Shown: one piece after another, positions 1 through 7,126 of the stretch
Layout of the letters: the number at the start of each line of letters is the position of its first letter
How positions within the stretch are numbered: the first letter of the stretch is position 1
DNA from: Pseudomonadota bacterium
GTDB taxonomy: Bacteria; Pseudomonadota; Alphaproteobacteria; Paracaedibacterales; CAITNM01
DNA: 8,470 bases
Direction: 5' to 3'
Assembly: GCA_026400695.1 (NCBI GenBank)
Contig: JAPLON010000113.1
Coordinates: forward strand, 1-8,470
Position numbers and translations under genes: made by a program
The notes under the pieces: generated by a model
Seen by the model: only the letters and a program-made list of their open reading frames with translations
What the model was told of the DNA's origin: nothing
The model's database searches: none

Positions 1-131
1 AACAAAAAAAACAGAACGAGCCAAGCGTACGGAAGTGAAATGATTAACCACTTATCACGCAATTTCCTGCCTATATCGCAAAGCTCTACCCACAAAAATC
101 CAAAAAAATGTTCCAGAATTTTTAAGATCAT
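1..131 (-). CDS. potH: Polyamine ABC transporter permease, PotH/PotB type (N-terminal part, cut by window edge)
   Basis: Only the first 43 codons are visible. The frame opens with ATG at 131-129, overlapping the TGA stop of the ATPase gene in an ATGA arrangement, the usual sign of translational coupling. The readable protein starts MILKILEHFFGFLWVE and runs on to DKWLIISLPYAWLVLFFL at the window edge. The last part closely resembles the start of the first transmembrane helix of E. coli PotH (RKLVIALPYIWLILLFLL, from memory of the family). The product would be one of the two inner-membrane channel subunits of the importer, working with PotG and an unseen PotI. The gene order binding protein, ATPase, PotH-like permease is that of potFGHI. 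The full length cannot be judged. A start further inside is possible, but the overlap favours this ATG. Confidence 0.82.
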   Translation of the reverse strand, partial: MILKILEHFFGFLWVELCDIGRKLRDKWLIISLPYAWLVLFFL

Positions 132-1282
132 ACGCTTAGTACCACCCCATTTTCCGGACGCCAGAATAAGTATACCTCATCGTCCCATTTAACGTCACGC
201 TCTGAAAGACGCAGCAAATTAGGCAAGGAAGCTTGAACAATTTTACCAGATTCAAGCTGCACGTGGTAAATGCTGATATCACCCAAATAAGCTATTTCAC
301 GCACAATTCCTTTGGTGTAATTGCGACCAAGCTTAGGATTATGGGTAGTCGAAATCATTACTTTTTCTGGACGCAAGGCAACCGTAACATTTGCACCCAC
401 AGGCATAGATGCCGCATGAGTCACATACAGTTCGCATCCAGCCTCCGATGATTCTATTACCACGTGATCAGGCTCATCTTCTACAACAACTCCTTCAAAC
501 ATGTTCATTGACCCAATAAATTCAGCCACAAATCTAGAGTGTGGAAACTCATATATCTCATGGGGTTTACCAATTTGCCTAATTTGGCCTTCATCCATAA
601 TTCCAATACGGCTAGACATTGTCATTGCTTCTTCTTGATCATGGGTCACAAACACGAAGGTAATACCTACTCGTTCTTGAATGTTAACCAATTCAAATTG
701 TGTTTTTTCACGAAGCTTTTTATCTAACGCACCTAGTGGTTCATCCAACAATAAAAGCTTAGGACGCTTAACAAGACTTCTTGCCAAGGCAACACGTTGT
801 TGTTGACCGCCAGAAAGCTGCTCTGGTTTACGGTCACTGTATTTACGAAGTTGCACCAAATCAAGAACTTCATCAACTCGCTCAGATATCTGGTTTTTTG
901 ATAAATTCTCCTGCTTCAAACCAAAACTTATATTTTCTTGCACCGTCATGTGGGGAAATAAAGCATATGATTGAAACATCATACTAACTGGACGCTTATA
1001 TGGCGGTAGCTCCGTAATATCAACATCATCAATAAAAATTCGCCCACTTGAAGGTTTTTCAAGTCCAGCCAAAATACGCAGTAAAGTTGATTTTCCACAA
1101 CCTGAAGCACCTAATAAGGCAAACATCTCACCACGATAGATTGAAAGAGATAAATTTTTAACAGCAACCGTTGTTCCAAAATTCTTATTAACATTCTCAA
1201 TTAAAACATAAGGCTTAACATTCGGATCCTGCCAAGGTTCCAAATTGCGAAAGCTATCGCGACTTCCTGTAATTGTTGACAT
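128..1282 (-). CDS. potG: Polyamine (putrescine-type) ABC transporter ATP-binding protein PotG
   Basis: This 384-residue protein is the cytoplasmic motor that hydrolyses ATP to drive polyamine import. All ABC ATPase motifs are intact: Walker A GASGCGKST (about 58-66), Q-loop glutamine 103 in MMFQSYALFPHMTV, signature LSGGQQQR (155-162), Walker B LLLLDE with catalytic E180, the D-loop GALD (183-186) and the switch histidine 213 in VTHDQEEA. Residues after about 285 form the C-terminal TOBE regulatory domain, including AYLGDISIYHVQLESG, which is very similar to the same segment of E. coli PotG. Length matches PotG (377 in E. coli). The ATG start at 1282 has a good AGGAG ribosome binding site. 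The gene lies 11 bases after potF and overlaps potH by four bases, so it is surely part of one operon. The PotG assignment over PotA rests on similarity along the whole chain plus gene order. Confidence 0.93.
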   Translation of the reverse strand: MSTITGSRDSFRNLEPWQDPNVKPYVLIENVNKNFGTTVAVKNLSLSIYRGEMFALLGASGCGKSTLLRILAGLEKPSSGRIFIDDVDITELPPYKRPVSMMFQSYALFPHMTVQENISFGLKQENLSKNQISERVDEVLDLVQLRKYSDRKPEQLSGGQQQRVALARSLVKRPKLLLLDEPLGALDKKLREKTQFELVNIQERVGITFVFVTHDQEEAMTMSSRIGIMDEGQIRQIGKPHEIYEFPHSRFVAEFIGSMNMFEGVVVEDEPDHVVIESSEAGCELYVTHAASMPVGANVTVALRPEKVMISTTHNPKLGRNYTKGIVREIAYLGDISIYHVQLESGKIVQASLPNLLRLSERDVKWDDEVYLFWRPENGVVLSV

Positions 1283-1290
1283 GGTTATCT

Positions 1291-1295
1291 CTCCT
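1291..1295 (-). promoter_or_regulatory. Shine-Dalgarno of potG, overlapping the potF stop
   Basis: On the minus strand AGGAG lies 8 bases before the potG ATG. Its first two bases are the last two bases of the potF TAG stop codon. It is the strongest ribosome binding site in the window and fixes the potG start. The overlap suggests that potF termination and potG initiation are coupled. Confidence 0.8.
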
Positions 1296-2424
1296 AATAT
1301 TCATTAAGGCGTATTTTTGCCCAAACACGTGTACGTTCCCGCTCGTAATCCTGTTCCTTAGTAGTTTGTGGTGGGTTGTTTAAAAATAATTTTTTCAAGA
1401 TATTTTTACCAGGATAAATTCCTTCATTCTTTAAAATACTACTTGGTAAATATTTCTTTGCATTACTAATAGAAACACCATGCAAAGTGCTTTGGCAAAT
1501 ACGTGCAGCAATGCGTGGTTGCAAAAGAAAATTAATAAAGGCATGAGCGTTTTTAGGATGAGGCGCACCCTTTGGAATAGCCATAGTATCGATCCACACT
1601 ATACCACCTTCAGGTGGGACAAAATATTCAATATTTTTCCCTTGTTCTTTTGCTTCCTGAATTGCCTGTTGAGCTTCTCCTGACCATACTAAAGCAATTG
1701 CCGTATCACCTAAGACTAGATCGTTAACAACCTTTGACGAAGTAAATCTCTTAATATAAGGACGCATCCTCATTAAATGCTTGGCAGCCAAATCCAGATC
1801 TTCTGATGAACCAGAATTTGGATTTTTATTGATATACATCAATGCAAAAGGTATAACATCTACTGACTCCTCAAGCAAGGAAACCCCATATTTACTCAAC
1901 TTCTTAAGGTTTTCTTCATTAAATATCAGACTCAGGTTTTGAGTATATCCTCCTGGAAAAACTTTATCCAAAACATCTTTGTTGTAAACAATGCCTATCG
2001 TTCCCCAAAAATAAGGAATGGCATAATCGAGGTCTTTATCAATATTTTTTTGCAATTTCGCAACAAATGGATCTATTTCGCTAATATTTGGCAATAGACT
2101 TTTATCTATTTTTTGATAAACTCCGGCTTGAATTTGCCAAGAAACATATGGAGTTACCGTTGGGAATACCACATCAAAACCACTATTACTAGCTAACAAT
2201 TTTGCTTCTAAAACTTCATTATTATCATAAGAATCCAAACGCACAGAAATTCCAGTTTCGCTTTCAAATTCTTTGATAATGTCCATGTCAATTAGCCCAT
2301 ACCAGCAATAAACATTGACATATTTATCTTCAGCTTTTGTCGGAGATGGCTTAAAATACAACCAAACCCCGACACTAACTAAACTTGTAATCAAAAGCAA
2401 ACGAAACAAAAAACGTGAAATCAC
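1294..2424 (-). CDS. potF: Periplasmic polyamine-binding protein, PotF/PotD family
   Basis: This 376-residue extracellular solute-binding protein would capture a polyamine in the periplasm and deliver it to PotHI. The N-terminus is a signal peptide: arginines at 4 and 8, a hydrophobic stretch to about 24, and probable cleavage after A31 (PSPTKA, then EDKYVNVY). There is no lipobox cysteine. Family landmarks include ETGISVRLDSYDNNEVLEAK (56-75), IPYFWGTIGIVYN (136-148), VWSGEA (246-251), PPEGGIVWIDTMAIP (270-284) and INFLLQP (297-303). The PotD/PotF ligand residues that can be matched are W41, D189, W247, W277 and D279. Overall similarity, including GVSLLEESVDV, ends and spacing, is closer to PotF. 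The start is GTG, immediately after the TAG of the upstream permease gene and in the same frame; a TTG five codons in (2409) is an alternative. No good Shine-Dalgarno is seen, so translation probably depends on the upstream gene. True ligand (putrescine, spermidine or another amine) is uncertain. Confidence 0.9.
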   Translation of the reverse strand: MISRFLFRLLLITSLVSVGVWLYFKPSPTKAEDKYVNVYCWYGLIDMDIIKEFESETGISVRLDSYDNNEVLEAKLLASNSGFDVVFPTVTPYVSWQIQAGVYQKIDKSLLPNISEIDPFVAKLQKNIDKDLDYAIPYFWGTIGIVYNKDVLDKVFPGGYTQNLSLIFNEENLKKLSKYGVSLLEESVDVIPFALMYINKNPNSGSSEDLDLAAKHLMRMRPYIKRFTSSKVVNDLVLGDTAIALVWSGEAQQAIQEAKEQGKNIEYFVPPEGGIVWIDTMAIPKGAPHPKNAHAFINFLLQPRIAARICQSTLHGVSISNAKKYLPSSILKNEGIYPGKNILKKLFLNNPPQTTKEQDYERERTRVWAKIRLNEY

Positions 2425-3507
2425 CTATTTGTACCACTCAATGCGATTCATTAAAAACTGCACTACAGTAGCAAAAATGGTAACAGATACAAGGGTTATA
2501 ATTGTATATTCTACAGGAGAATCATAAGCAAATTGAGCGATCGGTAGCATCCAATGCTGATCAGGCATTGCCATAATTTTCTTTATTACATTTGGAAATT
2601 TATCAGCATACGATTGACCATTAGAAACCGTCTGCCAATTAACCGCTTTTAATTCTAAGTACATTTTGTAAGCAATAGCCATAAGTACAAAAGCACCTAT
2701 TGCTCCTAAAATTTTTGATTTAAATCTATAAGCAAGCTTAGCACCAATTACAGATCCGATAACACTACTTACTGCTAGAATAGGCAACAATACAAAGTCA
2801 ATTAACGAATGCTCCATACTTGAGGCAAAAGTAACCACTATGTTAATACCAAAACCAGCAAGCAATGAAGTACCACTAACAACTGGAGAAGAACGCGCTA
2901 ACAAGTAAGTTAAAATTGGAGCAATTAATAAACTGTTTCCTCCACCCAAACTGGTGGTAACCATGCCTGTAAAAAAGCCAACTCCTATAGGCACAAGAAT
3001 ACTCATTTCCACCCGAGAACGTAAAAAGATCTTATGCCAAGGGAAATAAATCATCCAACGGCGCATTATTGCACCTTTTTCAACCCTTTTCTTTTTTGGT
3101 AGCTGGGACTGAACTAAAGTCACAATACTACAAATAACCAAGACAAAAAAAACGATAATTTTTAAAACAGCAAATCCACTTGCCCTGTTTACAGCCTTTA
3201 ATAGAGCTAAATTCTCAACTAATGCACCTGCTATTCCACCCATAAACAAATACCAAGCAAGACTAATATCAACGTCACGTTCATGTTGATATGTCAAAAA
3301 GCCGCTAAAATTTGTGCCAACCGCATTACTTAATTGAGTAGAAATAGCTACAACTGATGGAATACCTATGCTCATTAAACTTGGTGTAATAATGATTCCA
3401 CCTCCAATTCCTAGCATCGTAGAAACGATACCACCCAGCAACCCAATTGCCAAAAGCAATGGGAATGATAAGTAAACGTCCGCCATAGGTAAATAGATAA
3501 GCTCCAT
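2425..3507 (-). CDS. TauE/SafE (TSUP) family membrane permease with extended C-terminus
   Basis: This 360-residue polytopic inner-membrane protein has the two-repeat layout of the TauE/SafE family. A glycine-rich motif recurs at the start of each half: MLGIGGGIIITPSL (31-44) and TSLGGGNSLLIAPIL (185-199). Family members have been linked to export of sulfite, sulfonates or other small organic anions, but the substrate here cannot be read from sequence. Two features exceed the usual roughly 250-300 residues: a basic cytoplasm-like loop between the repeats (KKKRVEKG..RRW, about 138-151) and, after the second repeat ends near 284, a polar segment of about 45 residues followed by one more hydrophobic helix (about 333-353). 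The ATG at 3507 is preceded by a promoter but by no Shine-Dalgarno; a second ATG at 3486 gives a seven-residue shorter form. The gene abuts potF with no intervening base, so it is co-transcribed with the polyamine importer. Orphan role in polyamine uptake is possible but unproven. Confidence 0.85.
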   Translation of the reverse strand: MELIYLPMADVYLSFPLLLAIGLLGGIVSTMLGIGGGIIITPSLMSIGIPSVVAISTQLSNAVGTNFSGFLTYQHERDVDISLAWYLFMGGIAGALVENLALLKAVNRASGFAVLKIIVFFVLVICSIVTLVQSQLPKKKRVEKGAIMRRWMIYFPWHKIFLRSRVEMSILVPIGVGFFTGMVTTSLGGGNSLLIAPILTYLLARSSPVVSGTSLLAGFGINIVVTFASSMEHSLIDFVLLPILAVSSVIGSVIGAKLAYRFKSKILGAIGAFVLMAIAYKMYLELKAVNWQTVSNGQSYADKFPNVIKKIMAMPDQHWMLPIAQFAYDSPVEYTIITLVSVTIFATVVQFLMNRIEWYK

Positions 3508-3513
3508 TGTTTA

Positions 3514-3542
3514 ATGATAGCTTATTTATTTACTATTGTCAG
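3514..3542 (-). promoter_or_regulatory. Candidate sigma-70-type promoter for the TauE-potFGH operon, probably leaderless
   Basis: Read on the minus strand, CTGACA (3542-3537, five of six to TTGACA) and TATCAT (3519-3514, five of six to TATAAT) are separated by exactly 17 bases. Only six bases (TAAACA) lie between the -10 box and the ATG at 3507, so transcription would start at or next to the A of the start codon. This agrees with the lack of any Shine-Dalgarno before that gene. It would place a promoter between the asmA-like gene and the transport operon. Confidence 0.55.
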
Positions 3543-3553
3543 GGCAGTTTATG

Positions 3554-6244
3554 TTATCCAAAAATTCCCTTCATAAGGTCCTTAACAACTTTTTCTGGCT
3601 TAACAGATTTAGATTCTTCCGGTTGATTAGAATTACTGGTGCTTTGAGTTTTATCAGGCTCGCTTTTTTGTGATTTTTTCCCCATACCAGGAATTATCTT
3701 ATCAAGTCCTGGTATAGCTTTGCCAATAGACTTTGAAACCAAATCGCCAACTCCTTTTTTCATAAGTAATTGTTGTAATTGTTTTAAGTCAAGGCTATAT
3801 CCTGGACTATCAATTGGGCCTTTTATCACAAATTTTAATGCTGGCAAATCGCTAACACCTTGCACAACAACCTCACCATTAAAACGCATTTGCCACTCTA
3901 AAATATCTGCTTGTCCCTCAATTTTCATGACAGCATCAGCAGTTTCGATTGTTAAATCATTTGTACTTGCAACACCGTTTTTAATGGTAAAAATACCAGC
4001 TGCTTTTGAAAATGCGGTCTCCCCTTTGCCACTGAAACCGTTCTGTAAAATTTTAAGATCCAGTAAATTTTTAGGTTTCTTCAGTGCACCAACAATTTCA
4101 TGTAAATCAAAACCTTTAACAATACCATCGGTCACCTTAAATTCAGCCTGCCCCCGCAACCTGCTAACAAAATCGTATTGAGATTTACCATAAGTCTGCA
4201 AATCCATACTACCAGATGCTTTACCTTGCTTAAAATGCGCAGCAGCTGCAGCAATTTTTTCAATTGAAACGCCATCAAAATTAACTGACAAATTAACTTT
4301 TTGCTCATTGTCTGCAATTTTTAAGGCACCATTCAAACTACCACCGTACATGCGAGCTGAAAATGGCACCGATAATTTACCACCTACCAAAGCTATTTCA
4401 GATTGTAATCCTTCAAAAACCAACCCAGCCAACGTAATCTTCGGCACAGCAATTTTTAAATTTATATTCAAAAGAGATAGTGGAAGCTTAATTTCTTCAC
4501 TTGACCATCTCGAATTCTTATTAGCAATTTGTAGCAAGCGGTATTTGAATAGCTCTGGGTTATACAAAGCGTTTAATACAAAAACTTGCTCATCTTGATA
4601 AGACGTAAGTTGTATAGGTTGCGCAGTAATTGAACCAACGATGTGAGGCTTTTCCTTAGACGTATCAATCAAAATATCTCCACTTGCTGCCAAATCAAAT
4701 CCTGATTTAGATTTCAAATTAATATTCCTGATACCTAAATTGACCTCTTTTGACTTCACCTGAATATCGCTCTTTAAATTAACAACCATCTCATTAAAAC
4801 GAAGTTGTTCCACACTCAAGATTCCTTTTGCAATCAGCGCACCCTGACCAAGTACACCATCAAATGCTACTTTGCCTTCTGCTATTGCAAGTTTTGTTGA
4901 AATTTTTGATCCATCTTTATCCGGTGTAATATTTAGATTGATCGCAGCTCCTCCTGATAATGGCAAATCTTGACCAAAAACTTTCCCCCAACTCTGTATG
5001 TCTTTTAATTTACTTTGCACAGCCGTTTCTTTTGTAGCTGAATTAAATTGAATGTCGGCTTCTGCACTGGCGCCATTAAGTTGAATTAGATTTTTTTTCA
5101 AAATCAGTAATGAATCTTTAGTTTTGAAAATTCCCTTAATATCAATAGAACCGTTGATAATTTTTTCTTGACCAAACAATTTAAGAATTTCTTGGTAGTG
5201 CAGACTAGAAATATGATAATTAAAATCTTCAAAGTTTTGAGTAGCACATTTCATGCTAATTGAATCTTTCTTATGATTAAACGTAAGATCAGTATTCAAT
5301 GCACTATCAGCAAGATCATATTTTAGTGACCCAACTATGGAACCAACCGGGTGGCTAATGCTTAAATTTTTAACATCTACCTGGGTTGCACTTGCAGAAA
5401 TTTCTCCTTTTATATCTACGCCTTTATTTAAATCAATTTTTTGATTTGCAAGTTCAACATTTATTGGTGAACCTTCAGAAAGCACGTTAAAGCTAGCTTC
5501 AAAACTTTTATTAGTAATATCTAAAAAGCCACTAAGCTTACCTTGAATTTTTTGCTGATCGTAAAGCACCGAAACATTAGCTTTTAATGCTGTCTTAGAA
5601 TTTAGACTAATTTCTCCAGACAATATTTCTAAATCAAGCCTATCAAAACTAGACTCACAAAAAATACGCACTTTATAGGGGCCCAGTAATTTTTCCGTTG
5701 TACTTTCAATATTTAAATTAGAAAAATCTTTGGTTGAGCCACTATTGTGATCAGTATAATGAATCACCGCATCAGAAATCCTAAAATGTTTTACCAATAA
5801 ACCTGCAGATGCTGCATTCGTTGTGGTGCTTGTAGTTTTCTCTACACTTTCTTCTTTTTCAGGCTGCGCTACATTTATGTTCCAATTAGCATCACCATTT
5901 TTAAATTTTTCTAAATTAACTTCTGGACTATTAATATCAACTGACTTAACAACTATTTTGCCCATTAATAAGTCAGTTAAACTTAACATTACTTCAACGC
6001 TTTTTACTTTTAACATGTCAGGGTTTGATGAATTTGAAGAATTACCAAGCACTACATCCTTAATTTTTATGCGAGGTGTAGGTAAAATCTGTAATTTTAT
6101 AGACCCTGTCTTTATAGAACGCCCTACAGTTTTTTGTGCATCAGCCAAATAGGGAGTGGCGTAACTAGAAAGATCAACAAATAAGGGAACAACCCAAATT
6201 AACAAACTCAAAAAAGCAAAAACATATAGTAATTTACGAAGCAT
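3554..6244 (-). CDS. AsmA-family inner-membrane-anchored periplasmic protein
   Basis: From the ATG at 6244 the protein has 896 residues. It begins with one transmembrane anchor (MLRKLLYVFAFLSLLIWVVP, 1-20) followed by the typical AsmA opening: FVDLSSY, then a segment like TVGRSIKTGSIKLQILPTPR and IKIKDVVLGN within the first 70 residues. The long middle is beta-rich, with repeated alternating patterns. The C-terminal AsmA domain is recognisable from GSMDLQTYGKSQYDF through LRGQAEFKVTDGIVKGFDL to the final FVIKGPIDSPGYSLDL. The last 40 or so residues are a polar Lys/Ser/Gln-rich tail ending KVVKDLMKGIFG. AsmA-like proteins are thought to form grooves that carry phospholipids to the outer membrane and affect its integrity. 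The length lies between E. coli AsmA (about 617) and TamB/YhdP (about 1260), close to YdbH. A TTG four codons earlier (6256) is an alternative start; neither start has a clear Shine-Dalgarno, and the ATG is preferred because it puts two basic residues just before the anchor. Confidence 0.87.
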   Translation of the reverse strand: MLRKLLYVFAFLSLLIWVVPLFVDLSSYATPYLADAQKTVGRSIKTGSIKLQILPTPRIKIKDVVLGNSSNSSNPDMLKVKSVEVMLSLTDLLMGKIVVKSVDINSPEVNLEKFKNGDANWNINVAQPEKEESVEKTTSTTTNAASAGLLVKHFRISDAVIHYTDHNSGSTKDFSNLNIESTTEKLLGPYKVRIFCESSFDRLDLEILSGEISLNSKTALKANVSVLYDQQKIQGKLSGFLDITNKSFEASFNVLSEGSPINVELANQKIDLNKGVDIKGEISASATQVDVKNLSISHPVGSIVGSLKYDLADSALNTDLTFNHKKDSISMKCATQNFEDFNYHISSLHYQEILKLFGQEKIINGSIDIKGIFKTKDSLLILKKNLIQLNGASAEADIQFNSATKETAVQSKLKDIQSWGKVFGQDLPLSGGAAINLNITPDKDGSKISTKLAIAEGKVAFDGVLGQGALIAKGILSVEQLRFNEMVVNLKSDIQVKSKEVNLGIRNINLKSKSGFDLAASGDILIDTSKEKPHIVGSITAQPIQLTSYQDEQVFVLNALYNPELFKYRLLQIANKNSRWSSEEIKLPLSLLNINLKIAVPKITLAGLVFEGLQSEIALVGGKLSVPFSARMYGGSLNGALKIADNEQKVNLSVNFDGVSIEKIAAAAAHFKQGKASGSMDLQTYGKSQYDFVSRLRGQAEFKVTDGIVKGFDLHEIVGALKKPKNLLDLKILQNGFSGKGETAFSKAAGIFTIKNGVASTNDLTIETADAVMKIEGQADILEWQMRFNGEVVVQGVSDLPALKFVIKGPIDSPGYSLDLKQLQQLLMKKGVGDLVSKSIGKAIPGLDKIIPGMGKKSQKSEPDKTQSTSNSNQPEESKSVKPEKVVKDLMKGIFG

Positions 6245-6313
6245 AATCACATTCAAATAAAGAATCTTGTTAAGGGCACCATAGGAAATTAATAAGCTCT
6301 ATTCAAGAGATTT

Positions 6314-6319
6314 ATTATA
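6314..6319 (-). promoter_or_regulatory. Candidate -10 box upstream of the AsmA-family gene
   Basis: A perfect TATAAT is present on the minus strand about 70 bases before the asmA-like ATG, inside the 144-base gap after the exported-protein gene. No TTGACA-like hexamer sits 16-18 bases upstream, so this could be an activator-dependent promoter or a chance match in AT-rich DNA. I see no terminator hairpin followed by a T-run in this gap, so read-through from the upstream gene is also possible. Confidence 0.3.
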
Positions 6320-6388
6320 TACTCCCACTAACACCTGGAATAGACCTCAAAGAGCTAAACGAATAAATACCCAGTTAAAATGTCAGAC

Positions 6389-7126
6389 TTAATCACAAGC
6401 ATTCCAGGAATATAATGGGGGCACTACTTCTTCTTTTGTGTGTGTAAGTTCTATTAACTCTTCTAAACTAGATTTTTTCTTAGATATTTCTTTTAGTGTT
6501 TCCTGACACTTCAATAAAGTACCTTCTAGCAATGTACCAAATGCTTCAGTATTTAAAGGTACGTTAAAGTGCTCTGCCAAATTTTTTTGGGTCTTTAAAA
6601 GTTTCATAACACCTTCAGCAATGGCGAAATATCCTTGGCATCTAATTCCTACATTTGATCTCCAGTTAAAACCATTGTCATATAATACATCATGGCAAGT
6701 TTTGCTTATATCATCTTGTAAACGTGTAATTTCTTTTTTAGCTTCTTTTATAACACCATCAATGTTTAGATGTTTAGAAAGAGCTTCGCGCTTATCTGAA
6801 TGAATTTTACGCATAAACTCAACATAATCTTCGGTGGTTTTTAAAACTGTGAGAGTAGCTATCACGACTGTGCTGAAGCTTGTAGGGGACATAGCGGGCA
6901 ATCTAGAACTAGAACTTGAAGTTGGAAGTACTAATGGCTCAAGTGGAAATTGACCTCCAGGATATTCATTATCCATAATCGATGTTGGTGAACCTGATCT
7001 TGCATCTCTCGGTACCTCTACTACAACGCCACCACCACCTTCCGGCTCACTTGCTAATAAAAAAGCCGTACCTTGACTAATAAAAGCCACTACAAGAAAT
7101 TTTAAAAAGCAGGAAAACCCACGCAT
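6389..7126 (-). CDS. Exported protein of unknown function with four cysteines in the mature part
   Basis: I do not recognise this 245-residue protein. The start at 7126 is chosen over an in-frame upstream start at 7186 because it has an AAGG ribosome binding site six bases ahead and gives a textbook signal peptide: MRGF, a hydrophobic core FLKFLVVAFISQGTAFLLA, and probable cleavage after A25. The mature part opens with a Gly/Pro/Ser-rich, probably disordered segment (about 26-85, including EGGGGVVVEVP and a run of five serines at 69-73). A mostly alpha-helical body follows (about 95-230), rich in Lys and Glu (IKEAKKEITRLQDDISK, LKEISKKKSSLEELIEL), which could form helical bundles or short coiled coils. 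Cysteines at 144, 163, 207 and 244 could form two disulfides in the periplasm or outside. It has a gene of its own orientation beside divergent acnA. Function is not inferable; an envelope or host-interaction role is only a possibility. Confidence 0.75.
   Translation of the reverse strand: MRGFSCFLKFLVVAFISQGTAFLLASEPEGGGGVVVEVPRDARSGSPTSIMDNEYPGGQFPLEPLVLPTSSSSSRLPAMSPTSFSTVVIATLTVLKTTEDYVEFMRKIHSDKREALSKHLNIDGVIKEAKKEITRLQDDISKTCHDVLYDNGFNWRSNVGIRCQGYFAIAEGVMKLLKTQKNLAEHFNVPLNTEAFGTLLEGTLLKCQETLKEISKKKSSLEELIELTHTKEEVVPPLYSWNACD

Noticed and set aside
101..120. A-rich run near the left edge as a possible terminator of potG
   Set aside because: No GC-rich hairpin precedes it, and the stretch is coding for the start of PotH.
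3720..4181. A 153-codon open frame on the plus strand
   Set aside because: It lies wholly antisense within the well-supported AsmA-family gene, has an unlikely composition and no ribosome binding site; it is a shadow frame.
5823..6152. A 109-codon open frame on the plus strand
   Set aside because: It is antisense to the start of the AsmA-family gene, where the minus strand encodes the conserved N-terminal domain.
6298..6344. Inverted repeat TCTATTC ... GAATAGA as a possible terminator or operator
   Set aside because: The seven-base arms are 33 bases apart, AT-rich and not followed by a T-run on the relevant strand; likely chance.
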